From Candidatus Rokuibacteriota bacterium (GTDB lineage Bacteria; Methylomirabilota; Methylomirabilia; Rokubacteriales; CSP1-6), in contig QHTE01000063.1 in NCBI GenBank assembly GCA_003220685.1, positions 1 through 64,000 on the forward strand: DNA of 64,000 nt, given 5' to 3'. Each line of letters starts with the position of its first letter. Position 1 is the first letter of the stretch. The position numbers and the translations under genes were made by a program. Below the pieces are notes generated by a model. The model was not told where the DNA came from. It did not search any database and saw only the letters and a list, made by a program, of their open reading frames with translations. Positions 37,695 through 45,452 of the stretch are shown here, piece by piece.

Positions 37695-40137
37695 CGAGCC
37701 GCCCGCCATCGATCCCGCCCGCGTCGTCATCATCGGCGGCGGCGTCGCCGGCTGCAGCATCGCGTACCACCTGGCGGTCGCCGGCTGCCGGGACGTGCTC
37801 GTGCTGGACCGCGGCGAGCTGACGGGTGGATCGACGTTTCACTCCGCCGGCCTCGTCGGCCAGCTGCGCTCGACCATCGCGCTCACCCGGATCAACATGG
37901 CGAGCGTCGAGCTCTATCGCCGGCTGCGCGACGACACCGGCGTCGATCCAGGCTGGCGTCAGGTGGGCAGTCTGCGACTGGCCTCGTCGAGGCAGCGGCT
38001 GCTCGAGCTCCGGCGTCAGGTCGGGTGGGCGCGCACCTTCGGGTTGCCGCTCAGCCTGATCTCGGCCCGGGACGCGCGCGACCTGTTTCCGCTGATGAGC
38101 ATCGACAGCGTCGAAGGGGCCGCCTACCTGGCGACCGACGGCCGCATCGACCCGGCCTCGCTCGCCACCGCGCTGGCCGCCGGCGCTCGCCAGCGCGGCG
38201 TCGCGATCCGGACCGGCGTGAACGTGCGCGGCATCACGGTGGACCGTCACCGAGTCGCGAGCGTCGAGACCGACGAGGGCTCGGTGCCCTGCGAGGTCGT
38301 CGTCAATGCCGGCGGCATCTGGTCGCACGAGATCGGCCGAATGGTCGGTCTCACCGTGCCGGTGATCCCGATGGCCCACCAGTATCTCGTCACCAGGCCC
38401 ATCGACGGGGTGACCCGCGACATTCCGACCATGCGCGACCCCGACCGCCTCGTCTACTTTCGTGAAGAGGTCGGGGGACTCCTCATGGGCGGCTACGAGC
38501 GCACGCCCGCGCCGTGGGGGCTCGACGGGATCCCGCCAGACTTCACCCACAAGCTGCTGGCGCCGGACTGGGAGCGATTCGGTGACCTGATGGAGCAGGC
38601 GATCTCGCGCGTGCCGGCCATCGGCCGCGCCGAGGTCATCACGTTGATCAACGGCCCCGAGGCGTTCACGCCGGACGGCGAGTTCATCCTGGGCGAGGCG
38701 CCGGACGTGCGCGGCTTCTTCGTCGCCGCCGGATTCTGCGCTCACGGAATCGCGGGCGCAGGCGGCGTCGGCCGTGTCATGGCTGAGTGGATCCTCGAGG
38801 GGCGCCCCTCGATCGACGTCTGGCGCATGGATCTGCGTCGCTTCGGCAAGCACTACGGCGATCGCGGCTACGCGCGTGTTCAGGCGGTCGAGACGTACTC
38901 CACGTACTACGACATCCACTATCCGGGTGAGGAGCGGCGCGCGGGGCGCGGGCTCAAGCGCTCCCCCGCCCACGTGCGGGTCGACGCGCTCGGCGCGGCC
39001 TTCGGCGAGAAGGCGGGCTGGGAGCGGCCGAACTGGCTCGAGGCGAATGCGAGGCACTCGCCGCACACCTGGATGCCGCGCGGCTGGTCGGCGCGCCACT
39101 GGTCGACGGCGATCGAGGCCGAGCATCGCGCCGCTCGCGAGGGCGCCGCGCTCTTCGACGAGACCTCGTTCAGCAAGCTCGAAGTATCGGGCGCCGGGGC
39201 GTTGAGCGTGCTCCAGCGCCTGGCCGACAACGACGTCGACAAGCCCGTGGGCTCGGTCACCTACACACAGCTCCTCAATGACCGCGGCGGTATCGAGTGC
39301 GACCTGACCGTCACGCGGCTGGGCCTGGACCGCTTCATGCTCGTGACCGGCAGCGCCTTCGGGCTGCACGACCTGGCGTGGATCCGGTCGCACGCGGTGG
39401 ACGACCCCGCGGTCAAGGTCGGCGACCTGACCGAGCTCTATGCGTGCTTCGGTCTCTTTGGCCCGAGGGCGCGTGAGGTGCTCGCGCGCGCGACGCGCGA
39501 CGACGTCAGCGACCGCGCGTTCCCGTACATGACCGCGCGGGGTCTCACGGTCGGCAAGGCGAACGTCCTCGCGCTGCGCGTGACCTACGTCGGGGAGCTC
39601 GGCTGGGAGCTCTACACGCCGATGGCCGACGGGCTCAGCGTGTGGGACACGCTCTGGGCCGCCGGAAGCCCTGTCGGCATGCTCGCCGCGGGATACCGGG
39701 CGATCGACTCGCTCCGGCTCGAGAAGGGCTACCGGTACTGGAGCGCCGACGTGACCCCCGAGCACACTCCGTGGGAGGCGGGGCTGGGATTCTGCGTGAA
39801 GCTCGACAAGGGCGACTTCATCGGGCGCGAGGCGCTCGTGAAGCAGAAGACCGACGGCGTCGCGACCAGACTCGTCTGCCTGACCCTGGCCGATCCGGCC
39901 TCGGTCGTCACCGGTGGAGAGCCGATCCTGGCCGACGGGCGCACGGTCGGCCGCGTCACGAGCGGCGGCTACGGCTACACGGTGGGCGCGTCGATCGCGT
40001 ACGGCTACGTCCCCGTGGCCTCGTCGGCGGTGGACACGCCGCTCGCGATCGAGCTGTTCGGCGCGCCGGTCGGCGCGGTCGTGAGCCGGGAGCCGCTGTA
40101 CGATCCCAGGGGTCAGAAGATCAGGGGAGGTGTCTGA
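37675..40137 (+). CDS. FAD-dependent dehydrogenase fused to aminomethyltransferase (DMGDH/sarcosine dehydrogenase type)
   Basis: 820 residues. The N-terminal half is a DAO-type FAD domain (VVIIGGGVAGCSIAYHL, residues ~18-35) with GGSTFHSAGLVGQLRST, where the His corresponds to the residue that bonds FAD covalently in dimethylglycine dehydrogenase. The second half (from about residue 440) is a GcvT-like folate domain with LEVSGAGALSVLQRLADND and the C-terminal barrel. Such enzymes oxidise N-methyl groups of dimethylglycine, sarcosine or similar and pass formaldehyde to tetrahydrofolate. The GTG start at 37675 overlaps the SDR gene. The substrate is inferred only to family level. Confidence 0.9.
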   Translation: MASPPGSEPPAIDPARVVIIGGGVAGCSIAYHLAVAGCRDVLVLDRGELTGGSTFHSAGLVGQLRSTIALTRINMASVELYRRLRDDTGVDPGWRQVGSLRLASSRQRLLELRRQVGWARTFGLPLSLISARDARDLFPLMSIDSVEGAAYLATDGRIDPASLATALAAGARQRGVAIRTGVNVRGITVDRHRVASVETDEGSVPCEVVVNAGGIWSHEIGRMVGLTVPVIPMAHQYLVTRPIDGVTRDIPTMRDPDRLVYFREEVGGLLMGGYERTPAPWGLDGIPPDFTHKLLAPDWERFGDLMEQAISRVPAIGRAEVITLINGPEAFTPDGEFILGEAPDVRGFFVAAGFCAHGIAGAGGVGRVMAEWILEGRPSIDVWRMDLRRFGKHYGDRGYARVQAVETYSTYYDIHYPGEERRAGRGLKRSPAHVRVDALGAAFGEKAGWERPNWLEANARHSPHTWMPRGWSARHWSTAIEAEHRAAREGAALFDETSFSKLEVSGAGALSVLQRLADNDVDKPVGSVTYTQLLNDRGGIECDLTVTRLGLDRFMLVTGSAFGLHDLAWIRSHAVDDPAVKVGDLTELYACFGLFGPRAREVLARATRDDVSDRAFPYMTARGLTVGKANVLALRVTYVGELGWELYTPMADGLSVWDTLWAAGSPVGMLAAGYRAIDSLRLEKGYRYWSADVTPEHTPWEAGLGFCVKLDKGDFIGREALVKQKTDGVATRLVCLTLADPASVVTGGEPILADGRTVGRVTSGGYGYTVGASIAYGYVPVASSAVDTPLAIELFGAPVGAVVSREPLYDPRGQKIRGGV

Positions 40138-40138
40138 G

Positions 40139-41257
40139 ATGCGGATCGAAACGGTCGCGGTCCACGCCGGCACGCGCGTCGACCCCGGCACCGGCGCGGT
40201 CACACCGGCCATCCACGCGTCGACGACCTTCGAGCGCGATCCGGACGGCTCGTACCCACGCGGCTTCCTCTACGCGCGCAACAACAATCCCAATCGCGAG
40301 GCGCTCGAGGAGTGCCTGGCCGCGCTCGAGGGCGGCGCGGCGGCGGCCGCGTTCGCCTCGGCGTCCGCGGCGACGTCCGCGATCCTCCTGGCGCTCGAGC
40401 CAGGCGACCACGTCGTCGCCCCGATGGACGCGTACCACGGAACTTCGCGGCTCCTGCGCGAGACCTTCGCGCGCTGGAAGCTCGACACCACGTTCGTCGA
40501 CATGACCGACCTCGCCGCGGTGCGCGCCGCGATGCGGCCGAGCACGCGGCTCGTCTGGGTGGAGACGCCGTCGAACCCGCTGTGGAAGATCACCGACATC
40601 GCGGCGGTCGGCGAGATCACGAGGCGCGCCGGCGCCCGCTACGTCTGCGACAACACGACGGCGACGCCGGTGCTCCAGTCGCCGCTCGCGCTGGGCGCCG
40701 ACCTAGTCGTTCACGCGACGACGAAATACCTCGGCGGCCACGGCGATGTCCTCGGCGGCGCCGTGGTGTCGAAGGCCCCCGACGAGCTCTTCGAGCGCAT
40801 CCGCGCGGTGCAGGCCTCCGCGGGCGCGGTGCCCTCGCCGTTCGACTGCTGGCTCGTGCGCCGCGGGATAAGGACGCTCCCGTACCGCGTGCGCGGCCAC
40901 TCGGAGAACGCGCTCCGGGTCGCCACGTTCCTGCACGACCATCCGAAGGTGGAGGCCGTGCACTATCCTGGGCTGCCGACCCACGCGGCGCACGACGTCG
41001 CCCGACGTCAGATGACGGCGTTCGGCGGGATGGTGTCGGTCCAGGTACGCGGGGATCGGGCTCGCGCGATGGACGTCGCCGCGAAGCTCCGCGTGTTCAC
41101 CCGCGCCACCAGCTTCGGCGGGACGGAGAGTCTCGTCGAGCACCGCGCGTCGATCGAGGGCGCCGGCACCCGCACACCGGAGAATCTCCTCAGGCTCTCG
41201 ATCGGTCTCGAGCACCCGGAGGACCTGATGGAGGACCTCGAGCAGGCGCTGTCGTGA
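40139..41257 (+). CDS. Trans-sulfuration family PLP enzyme (cystathionine gamma-synthase/lyase type)
   Basis: 372-residue PLP-dependent enzyme of the Cys/Met metabolism family. The N-terminus TVAVHAGTRVDPGTGAVTPAIHAS is diagnostic, the phosphate loop is FASASAATSAILLAL, the ring-stacking Tyr is in DAYHGTSR, and the Schiff-base Lys is in HATTKYLGGHGDVLGG. GTSFGGTESLVEHRAS-like sequence at the end is also typical. An AGGGGAGG element 8 bp before the ATG at 40139 decides the start. It may act in methionine synthesis, or on a substrate of the neighbouring oxidase cluster; the reaction cannot be fixed. Confidence 0.9.
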   Translation: MRIETVAVHAGTRVDPGTGAVTPAIHASTTFERDPDGSYPRGFLYARNNNPNREALEECLAALEGGAAAAAFASASAATSAILLALEPGDHVVAPMDAYHGTSRLLRETFARWKLDTTFVDMTDLAAVRAAMRPSTRLVWVETPSNPLWKITDIAAVGEITRRAGARYVCDNTTATPVLQSPLALGADLVVHATTKYLGGHGDVLGGAVVSKAPDELFERIRAVQASAGAVPSPFDCWLVRRGIRTLPYRVRGHSENALRVATFLHDHPKVEAVHYPGLPTHAAHDVARRQMTAFGGMVSVQVRGDRARAMDVAAKLRVFTRATSFGGTESLVEHRASIEGAGTRTPENLLRLSIGLEHPEDLMEDLEQALS

Positions 41258-41263
41258 GCACGG

Positions 41264-41321
41264 CACTGCGCGCTGCAGGCCGTCGCGGGGCTGGGGCCCC
41301 GCCGGCCGAGGCGCGCCTATG
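41264..41321 (+). repeat. Dispersed hairpin repeat, family 2, copy at 41 kb
   Basis: About 58 bp resembling the tandem copies at 51050-51173: gcaggccgtcgcggggctgg and ggccccgccggccgaggcg, then gcctatgaa. The core forms a hairpin CGGGGC-tgg-GGCCCCG-like stem. It lies between the PLP gene stop and the SDR gene and ends in an in-frame ATG (41319), 24 bp before the SDR start preferred here. Confidence 0.7.
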
Positions 41322-41342
41322 AACAAACCAGGGGAGGGGCCG

Positions 41343-42080
41343 ATGAGCCTGAGTGGGCGGGTCGCGCTGGTCACCGGAGGCGCGCGCGGGATCGGGCTGG
41401 CCATCGCGCAGCGGCTGGCCGCCGACGGCGCGCGCGTCGCGCTCGTCGACCTGGACAAGTCGGCGGTCGAGGCGGCGGCCGGCGAGGTCGGCGCCGCGGC
41501 GCTGGCGCTCGTGGCGGACGTGACGCGCACCGACGACGTGGAGCGGGCTGTCGGCGCGACCCACGCGCGCTGGGGGCGGCTCGACATCGTCGTGAACAAC
41601 GCCGGAATCACCGGCGGCTCGAAGCTCACCTGGGAGCTGACCGACGAGGACTGGAACCAGGTCATCGCTTGCGATCTCACCAGCGTGTTCCTGGTCTCGC
41701 GCGCGGCGGTGCGCCTCATGCTGCCGCGGCGGAGCGGACGCATCGTCAACATCGCGTCGATCGCCGGCAAGGAGGGCAACCCGACGCTCGTGCCCTATTC
41801 GACGGCGAAGGCCGGCGTGATCGGATTCACGAAGGCGCTCGCGAAGGAAGTCGCCGGCCACGGGATCTTCGTGCACGCGGTGGCGCCCGCCGTCATCGGG
41901 ACCGACATGGTGAAGCAGATGTCGAAGGAGACCGTCGACTACCTGGTCGCGAAGATTCCCATGGGCCGGGTCGGACGTCCCGAGGAAGTGGCGGCGCTCG
42001 TCGCCTGGCTCGTCTCCGACGAATGCTCGTTCTCGACCGGCGCCGTCTACGATCTCTCGGGCGGCCGGGCGACGTACTGA
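41343..42080 (+). CDS. Short-chain dehydrogenase/reductase (FabG-like)
   Basis: 245 residues: TGGARGIG cofactor loop, DLDKSA after strand two (Asp suggests NAD+), NNAG, catalytic Ser in NIASIAGK, Tyr and Lys in YSTAKAG, and the end SFSTGAVYDLSGGRATY. A GGGGAGGGG element 5 bp before the ATG at 41343 decides the start; the ATG at 41319 belongs to the repeat. It overlaps the convergent Nudix gene by 34 bp at the 3' ends. The substrate is unknown. Confidence 0.92.
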   Translation: MSLSGRVALVTGGARGIGLAIAQRLAADGARVALVDLDKSAVEAAAGEVGAAALALVADVTRTDDVERAVGATHARWGRLDIVVNNAGITGGSKLTWELTDEDWNQVIACDLTSVFLVSRAAVRLMLPRRSGRIVNIASIAGKEGNPTLVPYSTAKAGVIGFTKALAKEVAGHGIFVHAVAPAVIGTDMVKQMSKETVDYLVAKIPMGRVGRPEEVAALVAWLVSDECSFSTGAVYDLSGGRATY

Positions 42081-42589
42081 AGCAGGGTCAGCTTCGAGAC
42101 CGACTCCGTGATGTCGCCTTCGATCGCCATGCGGATGGCCTCCTCGAGTGACACCACCCGCCGCTCGATGCACTCGTCCTCGTCGGCGGGCAGGGGATCG
42201 TGAGTCAGCCCATAGGCGGCGTAGCAGTGCGCGATCTCGTCCAGGTAGGCGTTCGACGGGTAAAAGGTCGTCAAGAACTCGAGCCGCTCGGCGCGGTAAC
42301 CGGCCTCCTCGCGCAGCTCGCGCTGCGCGGCGGCCCGGGGATCCTCCCCGGGCTGGGCGCCGCCGCCCGGTAGCTCCCACGAGATCTTGCCGACGAGGTG
42401 GCGATACTGACCGACGAGCAGGACCCGACTCGGCTCCACGAACGGGAGCACGCCGACCGTCACGCCGACGGCCAGGACGGGATAGACGATCTCCTGGCCG
42501 TCCGGCAGCCGCCAGGCGTCTTCCCGGAGCGTGAGCTTGCCCCGAGTGTAGAGCGCCGCCGACGACAGGCGGGTCCAGGCCGCGTTCAC
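42047..42589 (-). CDS. Nudix hydrolase, ADP-ribose pyrophosphatase type
   Basis: 180 residues. The Nudix box GX5EX7REUXEEXGU is complete (GGAQPGEDPRAAAQRELREEAGY), preceded by GQYRHLVGKISWELPGGG as in ADP-ribose pyrophosphatases (NudF type). It hydrolyses nucleoside diphosphate derivatives, most likely ADP-ribose or ADP-sugars. The GTG at 42589 begins right beside an 18-bp near-palindrome shared with the divergent small gene. Confidence 0.92.
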   Translation of the reverse strand: MNAAWTRLSSAALYTRGKLTLREDAWRLPDGQEIVYPVLAVGVTVGVLPFVEPSRVLLVGQYRHLVGKISWELPGGGAQPGEDPRAAAQRELREEAGYRAERLEFLTTFYPSNAYLDEIAHCYAAYGLTHDPLPADEDECIERRVVSLEEAIRMAIEGDITESVSKLTLLQYVARPPERS

Positions 42590-42591
42590 CG

Positions 42592-42609
42592 CCCTATGAT
42601 ATCGTAGGG
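42592..42609. promoter_or_regulatory. Near-perfect palindrome between divergent genes
   Basis: CCCTATGATATCGTAGGG is an 18-bp inverted repeat with a single mismatched pair. Read on each strand it contains a -10-like hexamer (TATGAT on plus, TACGAT on minus) 2-15 bp from the start codons at 42589 (minus) and 42616 (plus). It may be a shared operator or paired promoters. Confidence 0.5.
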
Positions 42610-42615
42610 AACGCG

Positions 42616-42846
42616 ATGGCCCGTGACCGACAGGTCGACGCGCTGCTGAAGAAGCTCTTACAGACGATCGAAGCCTCGCTCGCGGCCGCCGACGCGGCCC
42701 GCGACGCCGTCCAGGAGATCCTCCGCCGAGGCGCCGACACCGGCATCTTCTTCGCCGGTAGCAAGAAGGGCGTCACGGTCTCGTCCGAGCTGACGACCCA
42801 GGACAAAGAGTTCCTCCGGGCGGTGTCGATCAAGCCCGACCGCTGA
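42616..42846 (+). CDS. Conserved-looking small hypothetical protein
   Basis: 76 residues, mostly one long amphipathic helix (DALLKKLLQTIEASLAAADAARDAVQEILRR) followed by GADTGIFFAGSKKGVTVSSELT and a short charged end. No signal peptide or known domain. It starts behind the shared palindrome and is followed 5 bp later by the YHS-like gene. Function unknown. Confidence 0.6.
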   Translation: MARDRQVDALLKKLLQTIEASLAAADAARDAVQEILRRGADTGIFFAGSKKGVTVSSELTTQDKEFLRAVSIKPDR

Positions 42847-42851
42847 GTGGT

Positions 42852-43088
42852 ATGCGGCTTCTTCCGATTCTTCTGCTCCTGGTCGTGGCCGTCGTGTTGC
42901 TGCTTCCGCTGCTGAGTCGCATCCGGCTGTCGGCGCCCCGCGCCCGGCGCACCCTGCCCGACGAGCTCGTGAAGGACCCGGTCTGCCAGACCTACGTCGT
43001 GAAGTCGCGCGCCGTCCGGCGCACGGATGCCGGCCAGGTCCGATACTTCTGCAGCGAGCAGTGCGCCCGGCTCGACACCGGCGCCTGA
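42852..43088 (+). CDS. Membrane-anchored YHS-like small protein
   Basis: 78 residues: an N-terminal helix (LLPILLLLVVAVVLLLPLL), a linker, and a short YHS-type domain (VKDPVCQTYVVKSRAV ... VRYFCSEQCARL) with Cys residues placed as in metal-binding YHS/TRASH motifs. It probably binds a metal at the membrane. It is the second gene of a small plus-strand operon. Confidence 0.75.
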   Translation: MRLLPILLLLVVAVVLLLPLLSRIRLSAPRARRTLPDELVKDPVCQTYVVKSRAVRRTDAGQVRYFCSEQCARLDTGA

Positions 43089-43098
43089 CGCGCCTGGC

Positions 43099-43974
43099 GT
43101 GAGCCCGCGCGAATCCCAGAGAGCGGCGGCCGCCGGCCGCCGCCCGCGCGGGCCGGACCCGCATCCGGACCCCTGGCGCGATGCGGACGGCCAGACCAAC
43201 GTCGACGAGATGGCGCGGAGCCTGGAAGCGCGCGGCCGGACACCCGCCCACATGCGGTTGCGCCGGCGCTTCCTGCGATTCGTGCCCATCGGTCCCGGCG
43301 AGCGCGTGCTCGAGGTGGGGTGCGGCACCGGCGTGGTCGTCCGCGACCTCGCCGCGCTGGTCGGGCGCCGCGGCCAGGTGGTGGGAGTCGACGCGAGCCG
43401 CCGTCTGCTCGAGCGGGCTCGCGTGCTGTGTCGCGAGCGCGCACGCAGCGCGCGCATCACACTCCGCGTCGCCGACGGCGCGAGCCTTCCGTTCGCCGCG
43501 AGCCGCTTCGACGCCGCGCTGGCGGTGACCGTCATCCTGCACGTCGCCGATCCGCTGCGGGTCGCGCGCGAGATGGCGCGGGTCACGCGGCCGGGGGGTC
43601 GCGTCGGCTTGCAGGACCAAGATTTCGGCGTGATCGCCGTCACCCATCCGGATCGCGCGCTCACCGAGCGCCTCATGCGCGGGGTGGCCGAGCGCGTCTA
43701 CGCGGAGCCTCACAGCGGCCGGCGGCTCCCGGGCCTGCTGCGCGCCGCCGGTCTGGTGGACGTCCGCCTGCTGACCGACGTCTACCAGGACACGACGCTC
43801 GAGCCGTGGACGAAGACCTTTCTCGAGCGGCGCGCCGAGCGGGCCGTCGGCTTCGGCATCGTGGACGTCGCGACCGCCGAGCGATGGCTGGAAGGCTTCG
43901 GCGAGGTCGTGGCGGCCGACGCGTTCGTGCTGACGTTGAACTACTACGGCGCCGTCGGGGTGAAGCCGCGATGA
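43099..43974 (+). CDS. SAM-dependent methyltransferase (class I)
   Basis: 291 residues. The SAM-binding motif I is VLEVGCGTGVVVRDLA, motif II VVGVDAS, and the ADGASLPFAASRFDAALAV block follows, as in UbiE/Methyltransf_11 proteins. The GTG at 43099 lies 10 bp after the preceding stop; an in-frame start at 43027 would overlap the YHS gene. Its stop overlaps the peptidase ATG (ATGA). The acceptor is unknown. Confidence 0.88.
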   Translation: MSPRESQRAAAAGRRPRGPDPHPDPWRDADGQTNVDEMARSLEARGRTPAHMRLRRRFLRFVPIGPGERVLEVGCGTGVVVRDLAALVGRRGQVVGVDASRRLLERARVLCRERARSARITLRVADGASLPFAASRFDAALAVTVILHVADPLRVAREMARVTRPGGRVGLQDQDFGVIAVTHPDRALTERLMRGVAERVYAEPHSGRRLPGLLRAAGLVDVRLLTDVYQDTTLEPWTKTFLERRAERAVGFGIVDVATAERWLEGFGEVVAADAFVLTLNYYGAVGVKPR

Positions 43975-44885
43975 GCCGGTTGCGGATCGCTCTGCCGCTC
44001 GCCGCCATCGTGCTGACCTGGCTCCTGCCGCTGGGCGCGCAGGAGATGCGTTTGGCCCCGGTGTTCGACGGCGGGGCCGCGCTGCGGCACATCGAGCGGC
44101 TCGTCACCATCGGCCCGCGGCCGGCAGGATCGCCCGGCGCGGTGCGGGCACGCACGTACATCGTCGGAGAGCTGCGCCGCGCCGGCGTTTCCGTCCGGGT
44201 CGAGTCGTTCGACGCGGCGACCCCGCACGGTCGGCTCCCGATGGCCAACATCGTCGCGACCGTTACGGGGCGCCGCAAGGACGTGATCCTGATCGGCGGC
44301 CATTACGACACCAAGTGGTTCCGCGAGATCGAGTTCGTCGGCGCGAACGACGGCGGCTCGAGCGCGGGGCTCCTCATCGAGCTCGCGCGCCGTCTGCACG
44401 CGCGGCCCCACGAGTACACGTACTGGATCGTCTGGTTCGACGGCGAGGAGGCCAGGGAATCGTGGACCGCGACCGACAGCCTCTACGGCTCGCGGCGGAT
44501 GGCCGCCGAGCTCGACAAGGCGCGGCAGCTGCCGAGCGCGGTGATCGTCGCCGACATGATCGGCGACCGCAATCTCGGCATCCAGCGTGAGGCGGCGTCG
44601 ACGCCGTGGATGAACGACGTCATCTGGGCGAGCGCCGCCCGGCTCGGGTACACCGCGCACTTCCTGCCGGACTCGCTCGCCGTCGAGGACGACCACGCGC
44701 CCTTCATGCGCCTGGGGATTCCCGCCGCGCTGCTGATCGACTTCGACTTTCCGCCCTGGCACACCGCCGCCGACACGCTCGACAAGGTGTCCGCGCAGAG
44801 CCTCGAGATCGTGGGCAAGGTGCTCCTCGATGCCTTGCCGGGGATCGAGGAGGGCTTGAGCCGCTCGCGCGGAGGGCGCCCGTAG
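43971..44885 (+). CDS. Secreted M28 family zinc peptidase / glutaminyl cyclase-like
   Basis: 304 residues with a signal peptide (RLRIALPLAAIVLTWLLPLGA-Q). Zinc ligands are visible in order: GGHYDTK, GANDGGSSAG, FDGEEA, VADMIGD, and a late His in FPPWHTAADTLDKVS. The combination of GHYDTK, ANDGGSS and WFDGEEA resembles glutaminyl-peptide cyclotransferases as much as M28 aminopeptidases. It acts outside the cytoplasm. It is coupled to the methyltransferase gene by an ATGA overlap. Confidence 0.85.
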   Translation: MSRLRIALPLAAIVLTWLLPLGAQEMRLAPVFDGGAALRHIERLVTIGPRPAGSPGAVRARTYIVGELRRAGVSVRVESFDAATPHGRLPMANIVATVTGRRKDVILIGGHYDTKWFREIEFVGANDGGSSAGLLIELARRLHARPHEYTYWIVWFDGEEARESWTATDSLYGSRRMAAELDKARQLPSAVIVADMIGDRNLGIQREAASTPWMNDVIWASAARLGYTAHFLPDSLAVEDDHAPFMRLGIPAALLIDFDFPPWHTAADTLDKVSAQSLEIVGKVLLDALPGIEEGLSRSRGGRP

Positions 44886-44897
44886 CGCGCCCGAAGG

Positions 44898-44903
44898 TAT
44901 AAT
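44898..44903 (+). promoter_or_regulatory. Consensus -10 box TATAAT before the selenoprotein gene
   Basis: A perfect TATAAT (44898-44903) ends 6 bp before the GTG at 44910, so transcription would begin at or near the start codon, giving a leaderless mRNA. No convincing -35 hexamer is present at 16-19 bp. Confidence 0.5.
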
Positions 44904-44909
44904 CGGGCC

Positions 44910-45452
44910 GTGCCGCGCGTGAGAGAGATCGACGATCCTGGAGGCGATCCGCTCCTGACGGAAGCGTTCGCGAAGGAGACCGACACCTTTGGCTTCGTCC
45001 TCAACACGACGAAGATCCAGGCGCACACGCCGGGGATCATGAAGGCCGCCAAGCAGCTCTCGGCGGCCGTCGAGCACTCCGGCCTCCTGCCGCCGCAGCT
45101 CCTGTCGCTGGTCTACCTGCGCGTCGCCCTGATCAACGGGTGCCCGTTCTGAATCGACATCAACGCATCCAGGGGGATGCGAGCGGGCGCGACGGAGGCG
45201 AAGATCGCCGAGGTCGCCACGGCGCCGACCAGCGAGCTCTTCGACGAAAGCGAGAAGGCGGCGCTCGAGTACGCCGAGGCGATGACGTTCACTGACCGGA
45301 AGGTCGGCGAAGATCTGTTTGCGCGCGTGCGCGCGCATTTCGCCGAGGCGCAGATCGTCGAGCTGACCGCCGCCGTGGCGCTCGAGAACTTCCGCTCCAA
45401 GTTCAACGTCGCCCTCGGCATCGAGGCGCAGGGGTTCTGCCTCATCAAGTAG
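44910..45452 (+). CDS. AhpD/carboxymuconolactone-decarboxylase-family protein, probable selenoprotein (TGA = Sec at residue 81)
   Basis: A single reading frame of 180 residues interrupted only by TGA at 45150-45152. Before it: PGIMKAAKQLSAAVEHSGLL then LVYLRVALINGCPF; after it: IDIN then a full C-terminal CMD domain (EKAALEYAEAMTF ... VELTAAVALENFRSKFNVAL). In cysteine homologues this place reads NGCxxCIDMH, so the TGA stands for the second Cys of the redox CxxC: Cys78-Pro-Phe-Sec81. A 7-bp hairpin follows at 45164-45181. Family knowledge: AhpD-like selenoproteins with CxxU have been reported in marine metagenomes. It probably acts as a peroxide- or thiol-reducing enzyme. A nonsense mutation remains possible. 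Confidence 0.75.
45164..45181 (+). other. Candidate bacterial SECIS hairpin
   Basis: CGCATCC (45164-45170), loop AGGG (45171-45174), GGATGCG (45175-45181): a perfect 7-bp stem starting 11 nt after the in-frame TGA, with G in the loop about 20 nt downstream of it. Bacterial SECIS elements lie directly after the UGA, with a small G-containing apical loop at this sort of distance. The hairpin lies within coding sequence, as expected. Confidence 0.65.

Noticed and set aside
37681-40212. An 843-codon open frame on the minus strand opposite the DMGDH-type fusion gene
   Set aside because: Long antisense frames are expected in DNA this GC-rich. The protein shows no recognisable domain, while the plus-strand frame has clear FAD and GcvT motifs.
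44910-45152. Treating the two halves around the TGA as two separate short genes or a simple pseudogene
   Set aside because: Both halves are in the same frame with no other lesion, the TGA sits on the catalytic Cys codon, and a SECIS-like hairpin follows. A selenoprotein explains all of this at once, although sequencing error is not excluded.
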